Notes under the pieces: model-generated
What the model was told of the DNA's origin: nothing
The model's input: only the letters and a program-made list of their open reading frames with translations
Databases searched by the model: none
Shown: one piece after another, positions 39,780-47,487 of the stretch
Position numbering within the stretch: the stretch's first letter is position 1
Layout of the letters: each line of letters starts with the position of its first letter
Position numbers and translations under genes: made by a program
NCBI GenBank assembly: GCA_910588045.1
Contig: CAJUPS010000015.1
Location: 1 to 50,028, forward strand
Length of the DNA: 50,028 nt
Source: an uncultured Oscillospiraceae bacterium
GTDB lineage: Bacteria; Bacillota; Clostridia; Oscillospirales; Oscillospiraceae
Reading direction: 5' to 3'

Positions 39780-39800
39780 CCTATGGATTTTCCTATGGAC

Positions 39801-39829
39801 AGTATAACAAATCCCAAGGCGTTTTTCAA
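39801..39829 (-). promoter_or_regulatory. Promoter of the guaD transcript
   Basis: Minus strand TTGAAA (39829-39824), 17 bases, TATACT (39806-39801), about 20 bases upstream of the aptamer. Confidence 0.8.
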
Positions 39830-39857
39830 GAGGTTTTTGGGGGATTTTTTCAAAATT

Positions 39858-40112
39858 TCAGTCGGCCCGCTCCTCTTCCCGGTGGACCAGGACGTACCGC
39901 TTCCCCTCCACCCGGTAGACCGCCTCCAGGTCCGCCGCCATCCGCTCTACCAGGGGGTCCTCCCCCCGGTAGAGCACACAGGTCCCGCAGGAGGAGCTCA
40001 GGACACGGGGTACGGGGGCCATCCTGGCCCCCGTGTCCCCCGCTCCCTGGAGCGCCCGGCAGCTCCGCAGGGCCGCCAGGTGCGTATGGAATGTGGCCAC
40101 ATACGCCTCCAT
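39858..40112 (-). CDS. DUF3343 protein (putative Se/S carrier)
   Basis: An 84-aa protein, MEAYVATFHTHLAALRSCRALQGAGDTGARMAPVPRVLSSSCGTCVLYRGEDP, with the Cys pair SSSCGTCV typical of DUF3343. The family accompanies YedE and YedF and is proposed to carry selenium or sulfur. Its ATG shares a base with the stop of the yedF-like gene (TAATG), so the three genes form one operon. Family function is by association, not proven. Confidence 0.88.
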   Translation of the reverse strand: MEAYVATFHTHLAALRSCRALQGAGDTGARMAPVPRVLSSSCGTCVLYRGEDPLVERMAADLEAVYRVEGKRYVLVHREEERAD

Positions 40113-40315
40113 TATTTGTTCAGCTCCAGTTTGAAATCCCCGTCCAGCGCGGAGACCTTCACGGCGTACCCCGCGCTCTTCGCAAACCGGGTGACGTTCT
40201 CCACCGAGCACTGGTTGTCCACCAGGACCTCCAGCTGCTTCGGCGCACTTCCCTTGACCGCCTTCTGGACCATGATCACCGGCGTGGGGCAGGAATAACC
40301 TCTCGCGTCTACCAT
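40112..40315 (-). CDS. yedF: TusA/YedF-like sulfurtransferase
   Basis: A 67-aa SirA/TusA-fold protein starting MVDARGYSCPTPVIMVQKAV. The CPxP motif (SCPTP) carries the persulfide or selenide cysteine. GGAGGG lies 9 bases before ATG 40315; a TTG at 40324 abuts that site and is rejected. It sits between yedE and the DUF3343 gene and probably passes imported selenium or sulfur onward. Confidence 0.93.
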   Translation of the reverse strand: MVDARGYSCPTPVIMVQKAVKGSAPKQLEVLVDNQCSVENVTRFAKSAGYAVKVSALDGDFKLELNK

Positions 40316-40320
40316 GTTGC

Positions 40321-41418
40321 TCAACCCTCCAATTTCTGCATATTCGCGGCGGAGATGACCGCCAGTACCACAAATCCCAGCGCGACGGTCAGCGCCACCG
40401 GGCCGGAACCGATGCCGTCGCCGGAGGACGCCAGCCCAAAGTTGTGGGCAATGGCGGCGCCGACCAGGAAGCCCATGACCGTCACGGCGGAGTCCGTGTT
40501 CCCCTCACCGGCCAGAATCAGCTGGCGCAGCGGGCACCCGCCCAGCAGCACCGAGCCCCAGCCCACCAGGACCATGCCCAGCAGGTTCCACAGCCACTCC
40601 GTGTGGGCGATGGGCTGCCCCGCAAAGCCGGGGTTGAACTTCCCGACGATCAGGTTCCCCACCAGCACGGCTGCGGTGATGGACACAAAGGCGGAGATCA
40701 GCCGGAAGTCCCGGAACAGCACCGCGTCGCGGATCCCCCCCACCATGCACAGCCGGGAGCGCTGGGCCAGGATCCCCACCGCCAGCGCCGCCAGGAGCGC
40801 CGCCAGAACGGGGGCCGCCATGGAGCCGGGGCCCTTGGCGCTGAAGAGGATGAAGTCGGGCCGCGCCAGCAGCAGCGCCAGCAGCAGGACCATCAGCGCC
40901 GGGAACGCCAGGCCCTCCGCCATGGACTGGGGATGGGCCCTGCGCAGGCTGAACCCCCGGGTCAGGAATTGGATGCCGATGAGGATGCCCAGGGCGAAGC
41001 CCACCAGGCCCACCACGGCGTTGCCGTCGCCGCCGCCGATGCGGATCACCATCCGCAGGGGGCACCCCAGGAACACCAGCGCCCCGATCATCACGAACAC
41101 CGCAATCACAAAGCGCAGCATGGGCGACGAGCCCCCCTTGGGCCGGAACTCCCTCTTCGCAAAGGCGATGGCGGTGGCCCCCAGGACCAGCCCGATGATC
41201 TCCGGCCGGATGTACTGCACGATGCCCGTGCCCACCTCCGCGTCGAAGCCCGCCCGCTGGAGGTTCAGCGCCCCCGCGATGTCCCGCAGGAAGCAGGCGA
41301 TGCAAAAGCCCATGTTGGCCGGATTCCCCAGGGCCGTCAGCAGCACCGCCGCCGCTCCTACCGCCAGGCCCGTCCCGATCAGCAGTCCGTAGCGCCTCAG
41401 AAAAGTCTCTTTTTCCAT
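40321..41418 (-). CDS. yedE: YedE-family selenium/sulfur transporter
   Basis: A 365-aa polytopic membrane protein of the YeeE/YedE family. ATG 41418 begins MEKETFLRRYGLLIGTGLAVGAAAVLL. Conserved cysteines lie in FCIACFLRD, FLGCPLRM, RLCMVGGIRD and LLGGCPLRQL, the half-repeat CPLR motifs lining the transport path. The long form with downstream yedF and DUF3343 is the selenium-associated type. The upstream leader contains a terminator-like hairpin. Selenium rather than thiosulfate transport is inferred from the neighbours. Confidence 0.93.
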   Translation of the reverse strand: MEKETFLRRYGLLIGTGLAVGAAAVLLTALGNPANMGFCIACFLRDIAGALNLQRAGFDAEVGTGIVQYIRPEIIGLVLGATAIAFAKREFRPKGGSSPMLRFVIAVFVMIGALVFLGCPLRMVIRIGGGDGNAVVGLVGFALGILIGIQFLTRGFSLRRAHPQSMAEGLAFPALMVLLLALLLARPDFILFSAKGPGSMAAPVLAALLAALAVGILAQRSRLCMVGGIRDAVLFRDFRLISAFVSITAAVLVGNLIVGKFNPGFAGQPIAHTEWLWNLLGMVLVGWGSVLLGGCPLRQLILAGEGNTDSAVTVMGFLVGAAIAHNFGLASSGDGIGSGPVALTVALGFVVLAVISAANMQKLEG

Positions 41419-41449
41419 CCGTTGGTTCTCCCTTCCTTTTTGGGGATAC

Positions 41450-41490
41450 AAAAAGGCGCTTACGGATTTCCGCTCCCTTCCGCAAACGCC
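41450..41490 (-). terminator. Leader hairpin with U tract before yedE
   Basis: Minus strand GGCGTTTGCGG (41490-41480) pairs imperfectly with CCGTAAGCGCC (41465-41455), followed by TTTTT (41454-41450). It lies between the promoter and the yedE ATG, so it could attenuate the operon. Confidence 0.6.
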
Positions 41491-41509
41491 TCGTTCCCCT
41501 TGTGCTCCC

Positions 41510-41538
41510 AGTATACCCCATCCCGTGGAAAAATGCAA
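41510..41538 (-). promoter_or_regulatory. Promoter of the yedE operon
   Basis: Minus strand TTGCAT (41538-41533), 17 bases, TATACT (41515-41510), upstream of the leader hairpin. Confidence 0.75.
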
Positions 41539-41583
41539 GCGTTATTTTCGCGTAAGAATAATGAAACGGCGGCGGGAACAAAA

Positions 41584-41617
41584 AAGTGCATCCGAACCCC
41601 CGGGGGGATTCGGATGC
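41584..41617 (-). terminator. Terminator of the PilZ gene
   Basis: Stem GCATCCGAA/TTCGGATGC with inner CCCC/GGGG pairing; the minus strand continues with CACTTTTTT. Confidence 0.8.
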
Positions 41618-41622
41618 AGCTG

Positions 41623-42012
41623 TCACAGTTTGTCGGGGGCCTTCTGCGCCCCGTCGGACCGGCCGGTGCGCTCCGCCGTCAGGAGGCCGACCCGCTCCCG
41701 GATCTTGTGGAGCATCTGGGTACTCAGCCCCAGGAACTCGATGCCGTGGCGGTAGCTCGTCTCGGAGTGCTGTCGGCACCACATCACCGTCCCGACAACG
41801 GGGCGGAACCCGTCCTCCATCAGATCCTGATAAATGAAGGCCAGGGGCTGGCCCTTCTCATAGCGGGCGGCGCACTGGATGCAGGCGCCGCCCTCGCTGA
41901 TGTCCACGATCAGGCAGTCCTTCAGACCGGCCGGGGAGGCGTCCCCGTCGAGATTGCATATCCACGCACCCTTGTTGATGGCCACCCTGTCATGCTTTCT
42001 GCGCTCCTTCAT
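41623..42012 (-). CDS. PilZ-domain protein (c-di-GMP receptor)
   Basis: A 129-aa single PilZ domain. The Arg-rich ligand motif is RRKHDR near the N terminus, and D-x-S-x-x-G is in VDISEGGACI. GTVMWCRQ and YRHGIEFLGLS complete the barrel. It should bind c-di-GMP and regulate surface or motility functions. It stands alone on its transcript. With the tandem c-di-GMP riboswitches near 49920 it shows that this chromosome region belongs to a c-di-GMP-using host. Confidence 0.92.
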   Translation of the reverse strand: MKERRKHDRVAINKGAWICNLDGDASPAGLKDCLIVDISEGGACIQCAARYEKGQPLAFIYQDLMEDGFRPVVGTVMWCRQHSETSYRHGIEFLGLSTQMLHKIRERVGLLTAERTGRSDGAQKAPDKL

Positions 42013-42118
42013 CCCTGTCTCCCCCTTCTCAGAACAGCGGCATGGTTCTGCCCCTATTATACCCGGTTTGGTGGCGGGCTGTCAATGCGCGAAGCGGGAG
42101 AAATTGGGGGGCGTCCCC

Positions 42119-44569
42119 TCAGAGGAACGCGCACGCAACCTGGTAGACCGCAAAGGAGGTCAGCCACGCCACGCCCAGCTGCCAGATCAGCGCCAGGGCC
42201 GTCCAACTGAAACTGTTCATCTCCCGCCGGATGGTGGCGATGGCCGCCACGCAGGGGGTATACAGCCCGCAGAAGGCCAGGAAGGCCAGGGCCGCCGCAG
42301 GGGAGAAGGTGGCGGACATCACCGCCCCGGCGGCGGCGTAGTCCGTCAGGGAGAAGCCGTAGAACAGGCTCATGGAGCTGACCACCGCCTCCTTGGCGAT
42401 GAGGCCCGTCAGCAGCGCCACCGCCGCCTGCCACACGCCGAAGCCCATGGGGGCGAACACCGGGGCGATAAAGCCGCCCACCATGGCGAGGATGCTGTCG
42501 GCGGTGTCCTCCACCATGCGGAGATTCGGCCCGAAGCTCTGGAGGAACCACACCGCCACGCTCATGGCGGCGATGATGGTCCCCGCCCGGGTGAGGAAGT
42601 CCTTCACCCGCTCCCAGACATGGAGCCAGATGTTATGTAGCGTGGGCATCCGGTAGGGCGGGAGCTCCAGCAGGAAGGGCGCGGGTTCCCCCTGGAAGAC
42701 GGTCCGCTTGAGGATCAGGCCGGAGAGGATCGCCATCACGGGCCCCAGGAGATAGAGCCCGAAGACGATCAGCCCCGCGTACCGGGGGAAGAAGGCGGCG
42801 GTCATCAGCCCGTAGATGGGCAGCCTTGCCCCGCAGGACATGAAGGGCACCAGGAGAATGGTCATCCGCCGGTCCTTCTCGTTCTCCATGGTCCGGGCAC
42901 CCATCACGGCGGGCACCGTGCACCCGAAGCCCATGAGCATGGGGATGAACGCCTTGCCGGAGAGGCCGAAGTGCCGCAGGGTGCGGTCCATGACGAAGGC
43001 CGCCCGGGCCATATATCCGCTGTCCTCCAGCATGGACAAAAACAGAAACAGCAGCGCGATCATGGGCAGGAAGGTCAGCACGCCCCCCACGCCGGAGATC
43101 AGCCCCTCCACCAGCAGTCCGGTGAGCCACGCCGGGGCGTGCAGGGAGGTCAGCCACCCGGAGACGCCGGGGCACAGCACCTCCTCCACAAACCACGCGA
43201 TGCCGTCCGACAGCCACGCCCCCGGCCCGCTGAAGGTCACCAGGAACACCGCCAGCATCATCCCCAGGAACACGGGGATGGCCCAGACCCGGTGGGTGGC
43301 CACGGCGTCGATGCGCTCGGTGACGGTCTTCTCCCCGTCGGTATTCTTCTTCTTCACGGAGGAGCGGACCACCCGCTCCACAAACCGGTAGCGGCTGTCC
43401 GCCAGCAGGGTCTCCCGGTCCCCCAGGGGACTGGCGGATTCGTACTCCCGGGCGATGGCGTCGATCTTCTCCAGGGTCCCGGGGTCCAGCTCCAGGTCCC
43501 GGGCCACCTCCTCGTCGCCCCCCAGCAGCTTGATGGACGCCCAGTGGGCGGGGATGCCCTTCTCATAGGCCCGGTCGTGGATCAGCGCGCTGATGCGGTG
43601 GTGGACGGCGTGGGTGAAGTCGTCGTACAGGTCGTCGGGCTCCACGGTGAGGCCCGTGTGCATCTGGCGGTGGACCTCCTCGACCAGCTTATCGATGTTC
43701 ACGTTGTCCCGGGCGGAGATGGGGACCACCGGCACGCCCAGACCGGCGGAGAGCCGGGCGCAGTCGATCTGGTCCCCCCGCTTCTCCACCTCGTCCATGA
43801 AGTTCACCGCCAGCACCACCGGGCGCTCCAGCTCCAGAAGCTGCATGGTGAGGTACAGGTTGCGCTCTAAGTTGGTGGCGTCCACGATGTCGATGATGGC
43901 GTCGGGCTTCTCGTCCAGGATAAACTTCCGGGCCACCATCTCCTCCATGGAGTAGGGGGACAGGGAGTAGATGCCCGGCAGGTCCACCACGGTGAAGGAC
44001 AGCTCCCCCAGCCGGGCCTCGCCCTCCTTCTTCTCCACCGTCACGCCGGGCCAGTTGCCCACGTACTGGTTGGAGCCCGTCAGGGCGTTGAAGAGGGTGG
44101 TCTTGCCGCAGTTGGGGTTGCCCACCAATGCCACCTTCCAGGGGCGGGTGTCGTGGGCCCGGGGGTCGTAGGTGCTGGGATGGTGCTCCTGCTCGTGGCG
44201 GTGGGCCCGGTGCATGGCCTCCAGGTCCTTGGGGTCCGCGCAGCCCATGCGGCACCTGGCGCAGTCCCCGTGGCAGGTGGCCCCCAGGTGGTAGGCGCTC
44301 TCGGAGACCGCCTCCCCCCGCCGGGACTCCACGGCGGCCTCCCGGATGCGGATCTGGGCGGCGTCCTCCTTGCGCAAACTCAGCTCATAGCCCCGCAGCC
44401 GGACCTCCATGGGGTCCCCGAAGGGGGCCATTTTGATGAGCTCCACCGTGGTGCCCGGGGTCAGCCCCATGTCCACGAGGCGGCGCTTCACCGCCCCCCG
44501 CTGGTTGCCCACCTGTTCAATGACGCAGCGCCCGCCCACCGGGAGCTGGTCCAATGTCTTTTGCTTCAT
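42119..44569 (-). CDS. feoB: Ferrous iron transporter FeoB with fused FeoA domain
   Basis: Imports Fe2+ across the membrane. The 816-aa protein begins with a FeoA (SH3-like) domain (LDQLPVGGRCVIEQ...RLVDMGLTPGTTVEL), then a cysteine-rich linker CHGDCARCRMGC. The G domain follows: GNPNCGKTT, DLPGIYSLSP, NFMDE, SARDN. After it come the membrane domain with Gate repeats (GCTVPAVMGARTM, FMSCGARLPIYGL) and a C-terminal helix cluster. AGGAGGGA precedes ATG 44569. The promoter overlaps a DtxR-like palindrome, which fits iron repression. Confidence 0.96.
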   Translation of the reverse strand: MKQKTLDQLPVGGRCVIEQVGNQRGAVKRRLVDMGLTPGTTVELIKMAPFGDPMEVRLRGYELSLRKEDAAQIRIREAAVESRRGEAVSESAYHLGATCHGDCARCRMGCADPKDLEAMHRAHRHEQEHHPSTYDPRAHDTRPWKVALVGNPNCGKTTLFNALTGSNQYVGNWPGVTVEKKEGEARLGELSFTVVDLPGIYSLSPYSMEEMVARKFILDEKPDAIIDIVDATNLERNLYLTMQLLELERPVVLAVNFMDEVEKRGDQIDCARLSAGLGVPVVPISARDNVNIDKLVEEVHRQMHTGLTVEPDDLYDDFTHAVHHRISALIHDRAYEKGIPAHWASIKLLGGDEEVARDLELDPGTLEKIDAIAREYESASPLGDRETLLADSRYRFVERVVRSSVKKKNTDGEKTVTERIDAVATHRVWAIPVFLGMMLAVFLVTFSGPGAWLSDGIAWFVEEVLCPGVSGWLTSLHAPAWLTGLLVEGLISGVGGVLTFLPMIALLFLFLSMLEDSGYMARAAFVMDRTLRHFGLSGKAFIPMLMGFGCTVPAVMGARTMENEKDRRMTILLVPFMSCGARLPIYGLMTAAFFPRYAGLIVFGLYLLGPVMAILSGLILKRTVFQGEPAPFLLELPPYRMPTLHNIWLHVWERVKDFLTRAGTIIAAMSVAVWFLQSFGPNLRMVEDTADSILAMVGGFIAPVFAPMGFGVWQAAVALLTGLIAKEAVVSSMSLFYGFSLTDYAAAGAVMSATFSPAAALAFLAFCGLYTPCVAAIATIRREMNSFSWTALALIWQLGVAWLTSFAVYQVACAFL

Positions 44570-44800
44570 CGCGATTCCCTCCTGTAGGCCCTCCGGGCCG
44601 CTGTGTGTCAAAAAAGATGCTTCGCATCTTTTTTGAGAATGGGGACCGGGCCGAGTTCGGCCCGCAAAGTGCTTTTTCGACGTACACGCCGCCGAAAAAG
44701 TGATTAAATTTTATTTTCGCCTTCGGCGAAAACTCCTGCGGAGGGCTTTTTTGACAGTCTGAGGCCCTCCGGGCCAGTCTCATCGCACCTGTTATAACTG
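44570..44800 (-). other. Long leader of feoB with several hairpins
   Basis: No gene. Palindromes include AAAAAAGATGC-TTC-GCATCTTTTTT (44612-44635), CGGGCCGA..TCGGCCCG and TTTTCGCC-TTC-GGCGAAAA. Some look like dispersed palindromic elements; the first could be a terminator in either direction. Confidence 0.6.
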
Positions 44801-44802
44801 GC

Positions 44803-44834
44803 GTTAGTATAATCTAACCACGTGGGCTTGTCAA
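44803..44834 (-). promoter_or_regulatory. feoB promoter with DtxR/IdeR-like operator
   Basis: Minus strand TTGACA (44834-44829), 17 bases, TATACT (44811-44806). The palindrome GTTAG-N6-CTAAC (44803-44818) covers the -10, matching the TTAG...CTAA core of DtxR-family boxes. Confidence 0.75.
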
Positions 44835-44878
44835 GTGAATTTTCTGCGATATTTTTAGAAAATCCCAGATATTACGTC

Positions 44879-44908
44879 TTGCCTTTTCGGCGGGGTGTCG
44901 GGTACAAT
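44879..44908 (+). promoter_or_regulatory. Promoter of the amidase gene
   Basis: TTGCCT (44879-44884), 18 bases, TACAAT (44903-44908), 56 bases before the ATG. Confidence 0.55.
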
Positions 44909-44964
44909 AGAGAAAAATCTGCTGTCGAACCCTGTCGACGGCGCCCCGGAAAGGAACAGCCTGT

Positions 44965-45786
44965 ATGAAATTGAAACAGATCTATACCCTGCTGACCGCT
45001 GCGGGACTGCTGCTGATGCTCTCCCTCACCGCCTCGGGAGCCAACCGCAGCGGCGTCCATATCCAGGTGGACGGCCGGCACCTGGAGGCCCCCGGGGCCT
45101 ACATATCCCAGGAGGGCGCCACCATGGTCCCCCTCCGGGCCGTGGCCGAGGCCCTGGGCTGCGAGGTCACCTGGGACCCCGTTACCCGCACGGTCTCCAT
45201 CGTCTCCCCGGAGCGCCCGTCGGAGGAGGAGAGCGCCCCCCAATACGACGCCCTGGTGGTTCTGGACCCCGGCCACGGCGGGGAGGCCAACGGCGCGGAG
45301 TACGGCGGGGTGAAGGAGAAGGACCTGAATCTGGCCATCGCCAAGCGGGCCGCCTCCCTGCTCAGTCAGGCGGGCATACAGGTGGTCATGACCCGGGTGG
45401 ACGACGCGGACGTGGGGCTCTATGAGCGCAGCGCCATCGCCAACGAGTGGGAGGCCGACCTCTTCGTCAGCGTCCACTGCAACGCCAACGTGGATCACGA
45501 CGACGTTACGGGCATTTATACCTGCGCCTACGCCCAGGGGACCAACGGCTGGCGCCTGGCCCAGCTCCTCCACCAGACCATGCGCGAGGCCACCGGCGCG
45601 GACGACTTCGGCATGGAGGAGCGTCCCAACCTGGCGGTGCTGCGCACCTCCCTGATGCCCGCGGCCCTGGTGGAGTGCGGCTTCATGTCCACAGCCTCGG
45701 AGCTGGCCAGGCTCACCGACCCGGCGTACCAGGACCAGCTGGCCCAGGGGATCGCCGACGGCGTGCTGGCCTACCTGGCACAGTAA
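44965..45786 (+). CDS. N-acetylmuramoyl-L-alanine amidase (Amidase_3, CwlD-like) with stalk domain
   Basis: Secreted zinc amidase (273 aa) that cleaves peptide stems from peptidoglycan. A signal peptide covers residues 1-25. A copper-amine-oxidase-like stalk domain follows (VDGRHLEAPGAYISQEGATMVPLRAVAEALGCEVTWD), then the Amidase_3 domain with zinc ligands His in LDPGHGG, Glu in KEKDLNLA, and His in SVHCNAN, plus the catalytic Glu in LVECGFM. CwlD relatives prepare the spore cortex, which fits a sporulating host, but a vegetative role is also possible. Confidence 0.94.
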   Translation: MKLKQIYTLLTAAGLLLMLSLTASGANRSGVHIQVDGRHLEAPGAYISQEGATMVPLRAVAEALGCEVTWDPVTRTVSIVSPERPSEEESAPQYDALVVLDPGHGGEANGAEYGGVKEKDLNLAIAKRAASLLSQAGIQVVMTRVDDADVGLYERSAIANEWEADLFVSVHCNANVDHDDVTGIYTCAYAQGTNGWRLAQLLHQTMREATGADDFGMEERPNLAVLRTSLMPAALVECGFMSTASELARLTDPAYQDQLAQGIADGVLAYLAQ

Positions 45787-45818
45787 CGGACCTGTGGGCA
45801 TAGACTGGCATGTAACAT

Positions 45819-45858
45819 ACTTTTTCTTGAAAGAAAAAGTATGCAAAAAGAACTTTAA
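45819..45858. repeat. Dispersed hairpin repeat, copy A
   Basis: CTTTTTCTTGAAAGAAAAAG followed by GCAAAAAGAACTTTA. An inverted near-identical copy lies at 47431-47471, so the pair brackets the FeoA-like and membrane-protein genes. Confidence 0.75.
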
Positions 45859-45972
45859 CACGGGCCTGAAATTGGTGCTCTTTCTGGATTTCTGCCCGGT
45901 AACGAAACTGCACTTTTCATCCAAGATAATAGCAGACTATAGCAATATTCAAAATTGCTAACCACAGCCCTG

Positions 45973-46075
45973 TAGGGGCGCACATTGTGCGCCCGCTTTT
46001 ACCGGAAGCTGCGAGGGATTGTGCGGGCGCACGATGTGCGCCCCTACGGGTGTTGCGAATGTTGATGATTGCTAT
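45973..46075. repeat. GTAGGGGCGCAC palindromic repeat, long copy
   Basis: Begins TGTAGGGGCGCACATTGTGCGCCC and ends GTGCGCCCCTACGGGTGTTGCGAATGTTGATGATTGCTAT, with about 50 bases between. The closing string recurs at 48551-48604 in a shorter copy. It looks like a small non-autonomous palindromic element. The 45787-46121 gap contains only this and the hairpin repeat. Confidence 0.75.
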
Positions 46076-46121
46076 CATTCGCGGGGACATATTCCCCGCT
46101 TGAGTAAGGAGGAACCCTCTG

Positions 46122-46361
46122 ATGGAGGAGGCAACCACTCTGGACCGCCTGCCGGTGGGTGCACGGGCCTCCGTGACGGCCCTGGCCGCCCCGGAGAGCC
46201 AGCGGCGCAGATGGATGGAGCTGGGCTTCGTGCCCGGCGGCGAGGTGGCGGCGGTCCAGGAGAGCCCCTGGGGCGACCCCGTGGCCTACGCCGTGTGCGG
46301 GGCGGTGATCGCCCTGCGCCGCGCCGACGCACGGTGCATCGCTGTGCATAGGGTGACCTGA
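46122..46361 (+). CDS. Stand-alone FeoA-domain protein
   Basis: A 79-aa FeoA/SH3-like protein: LDRLPVGARASVTALAAPESQRRRWMELGFVPGGEVAAVQESPWGDPVAYAVCGAVIALRRADARCIAV. It keeps the FeoA layout (L-x-x-LPVG, R-MELGF-PG, DP-Y-V-G). No FeoB is adjacent on the same strand; the fused FeoAB lies 1.5 kb away. It could modulate that transporter or be a regulator. AAGGAGG precedes ATG 46122. Confidence 0.85.
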   Translation: MEEATTLDRLPVGARASVTALAAPESQRRRWMELGFVPGGEVAAVQESPWGDPVAYAVCGAVIALRRADARCIAVHRVT

Positions 46362-46373
46362 CCGGACGCGTGC

Positions 46374-46446
46374 CGGTTGGGCCCTGCCAAGGGCGCTGCC
46401 CTTGGATCCCGCAAGCCTTTGAAAAGGCTTGAGCGAAACTTTTGTG
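46374..46446. repeat. Hairpin-rich dispersed repeat
   Basis: CCAAGGGCGCTGCCCTTGG and CAAGCCTTTGAAAAGGCTTG hairpins in a row, a repeat style common in genomes of this group. No coding content is seen. Confidence 0.6.
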
Positions 46447-46470
46447 AAGCAAGATCGTACATGACGCGCA

Positions 46471-46504
46471 AGACGCCGCCGGGATTTTCCCGGCGGCGTC
46501 TCTC
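46471..46504. terminator. Bidirectional terminator
   Basis: GACGCCGCCGGG, loop ATTTT, CCCGGCGGCGTC, then TCTCTTTA, between the FeoA-like gene and the converging membrane-protein gene. Confidence 0.85.
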
Positions 46505-46505
46505 T

Positions 46506-47243
46506 TTACGCGGCCTCCGCCTCCGGAGTCCGGCGCAGCAGCAGAAATACGGTGAGCACCAGGGCCCATCCCAGGAACACCAGGGCCCAGCCCGGGTTCT
46601 CCGTGCAGTCCGCCAGGGCGGCCAGGCACAGGGGCACCGCCAGTCCTCCCAGCCAGGAGAACCAGCGCAGGCCGCACTCCCCCAGGGCGATGCCCGCCAG
46701 CTGGTAGATGGCGCAGTCCGCCGCGGCGGCGGCCAGCACCGGCAGGTAGTACCGCGCCAACACCGGGTTGCTCCCCTCCGGCAGATAGATGGCCAGCAGG
46801 AACAGCACCCCGAAGAGCATGGCGGGAATCAGCGGCAGACACTTGACAGCGCCGCCGCCGCGTACTATCCTTGCAAAGAGGACCAGTCCCGCAGCGGTGG
46901 CCACGCCGCCCACGGCTGCGGCGATGTGCAGCACGCTCCACCCGGGCAGCAGCACCGCTCCCGCCGCCATCAGCAGGCCGCCCCCCGCCAGCAGGGGGAG
47001 GTATCCCGGGGCGGCGAAGCAGGCGGCGTAGGTCTGCTTCCCCTTGGGGAACCGGAGGGCGAATACGGCCTCCAGGGCCGCCAGCAGCAGGATGGCGGCG
47101 GGCAGCAGCAGTCCCGGCAAGGACTTCTGAGACAGGCCCGTGGCCGGGTCAAAGCCGCTCTGGAGCTGGGCCCAGCGCAGGGCCAGCAGCAGGAGCCCCT
47201 CCGCCCACAGGCGCAGGCCCCTGACGATTGGAGATTGATTCAT
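46506..47243 (-). CDS. Polytopic membrane protein, unknown
   Basis: A 245-aa protein with about seven hydrophobic helices (for example LLLPAAILLLAALEAVFAL, GVLFLLAIYL, WALVFLGWALVLTVFLLL). ATG 47243 (MNQSPIVRGLRLWAEG) follows AAAGGAAG; the open frame further upstream is rejected. No motif identifies a function and no partner gene is adjacent. Confidence 0.78.
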   Translation of the reverse strand: MNQSPIVRGLRLWAEGLLLLALRWAQLQSGFDPATGLSQKSLPGLLLPAAILLLAALEAVFALRFPKGKQTYAACFAAPGYLPLLAGGGLLMAAGAVLLPGWSVLHIAAAVGGVATAAGLVLFARIVRGGGAVKCLPLIPAMLFGVLFLLAIYLPEGSNPVLARYYLPVLAAAAADCAIYQLAGIALGECGLRWFSWLGGLAVPLCLAALADCTENPGWALVFLGWALVLTVFLLLRRTPEAEAA

Positions 47244-47430
47244 GATAGACGCTTCCTTTCTCCCGCCGCATGGCGCGGCGGCGCAAACCATGTTCAGTAT
47301 ACCACGTCTTTCCCGATTTGTCATTCATTTTTTGGACAAGCAAATCATATGCTGATACGGTCCCTTGATTAGAAGTGCACTACGTTACCGTGTGCAAATT
47401 CTGGAACAGCAACCAATTACAGAGCGAGCT

Positions 47431-47471
47431 AAAGTTCTTTTTGCTTCTTTTTCTTTCAAGAAAAAGAAGGA
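47431..47471. repeat. Dispersed hairpin repeat, copy B (inverted)
   Basis: TAAAGTTCTTTTTGCTTC then TTTTTCTTTCAAGAAAAAG, the reverse complement of copy A at 45819-45858 with two differences. It ends just upstream of the SpoIID-domain gene's ribosome site. Confidence 0.75.
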
Positions 47472-47487
47472 GAGAAGGGAGTGCCCC

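Noticed and set aside
45973..46075. Repeats as a CRISPR array
   Set aside because: Only palindromic copies without regular spacers or cas genes.
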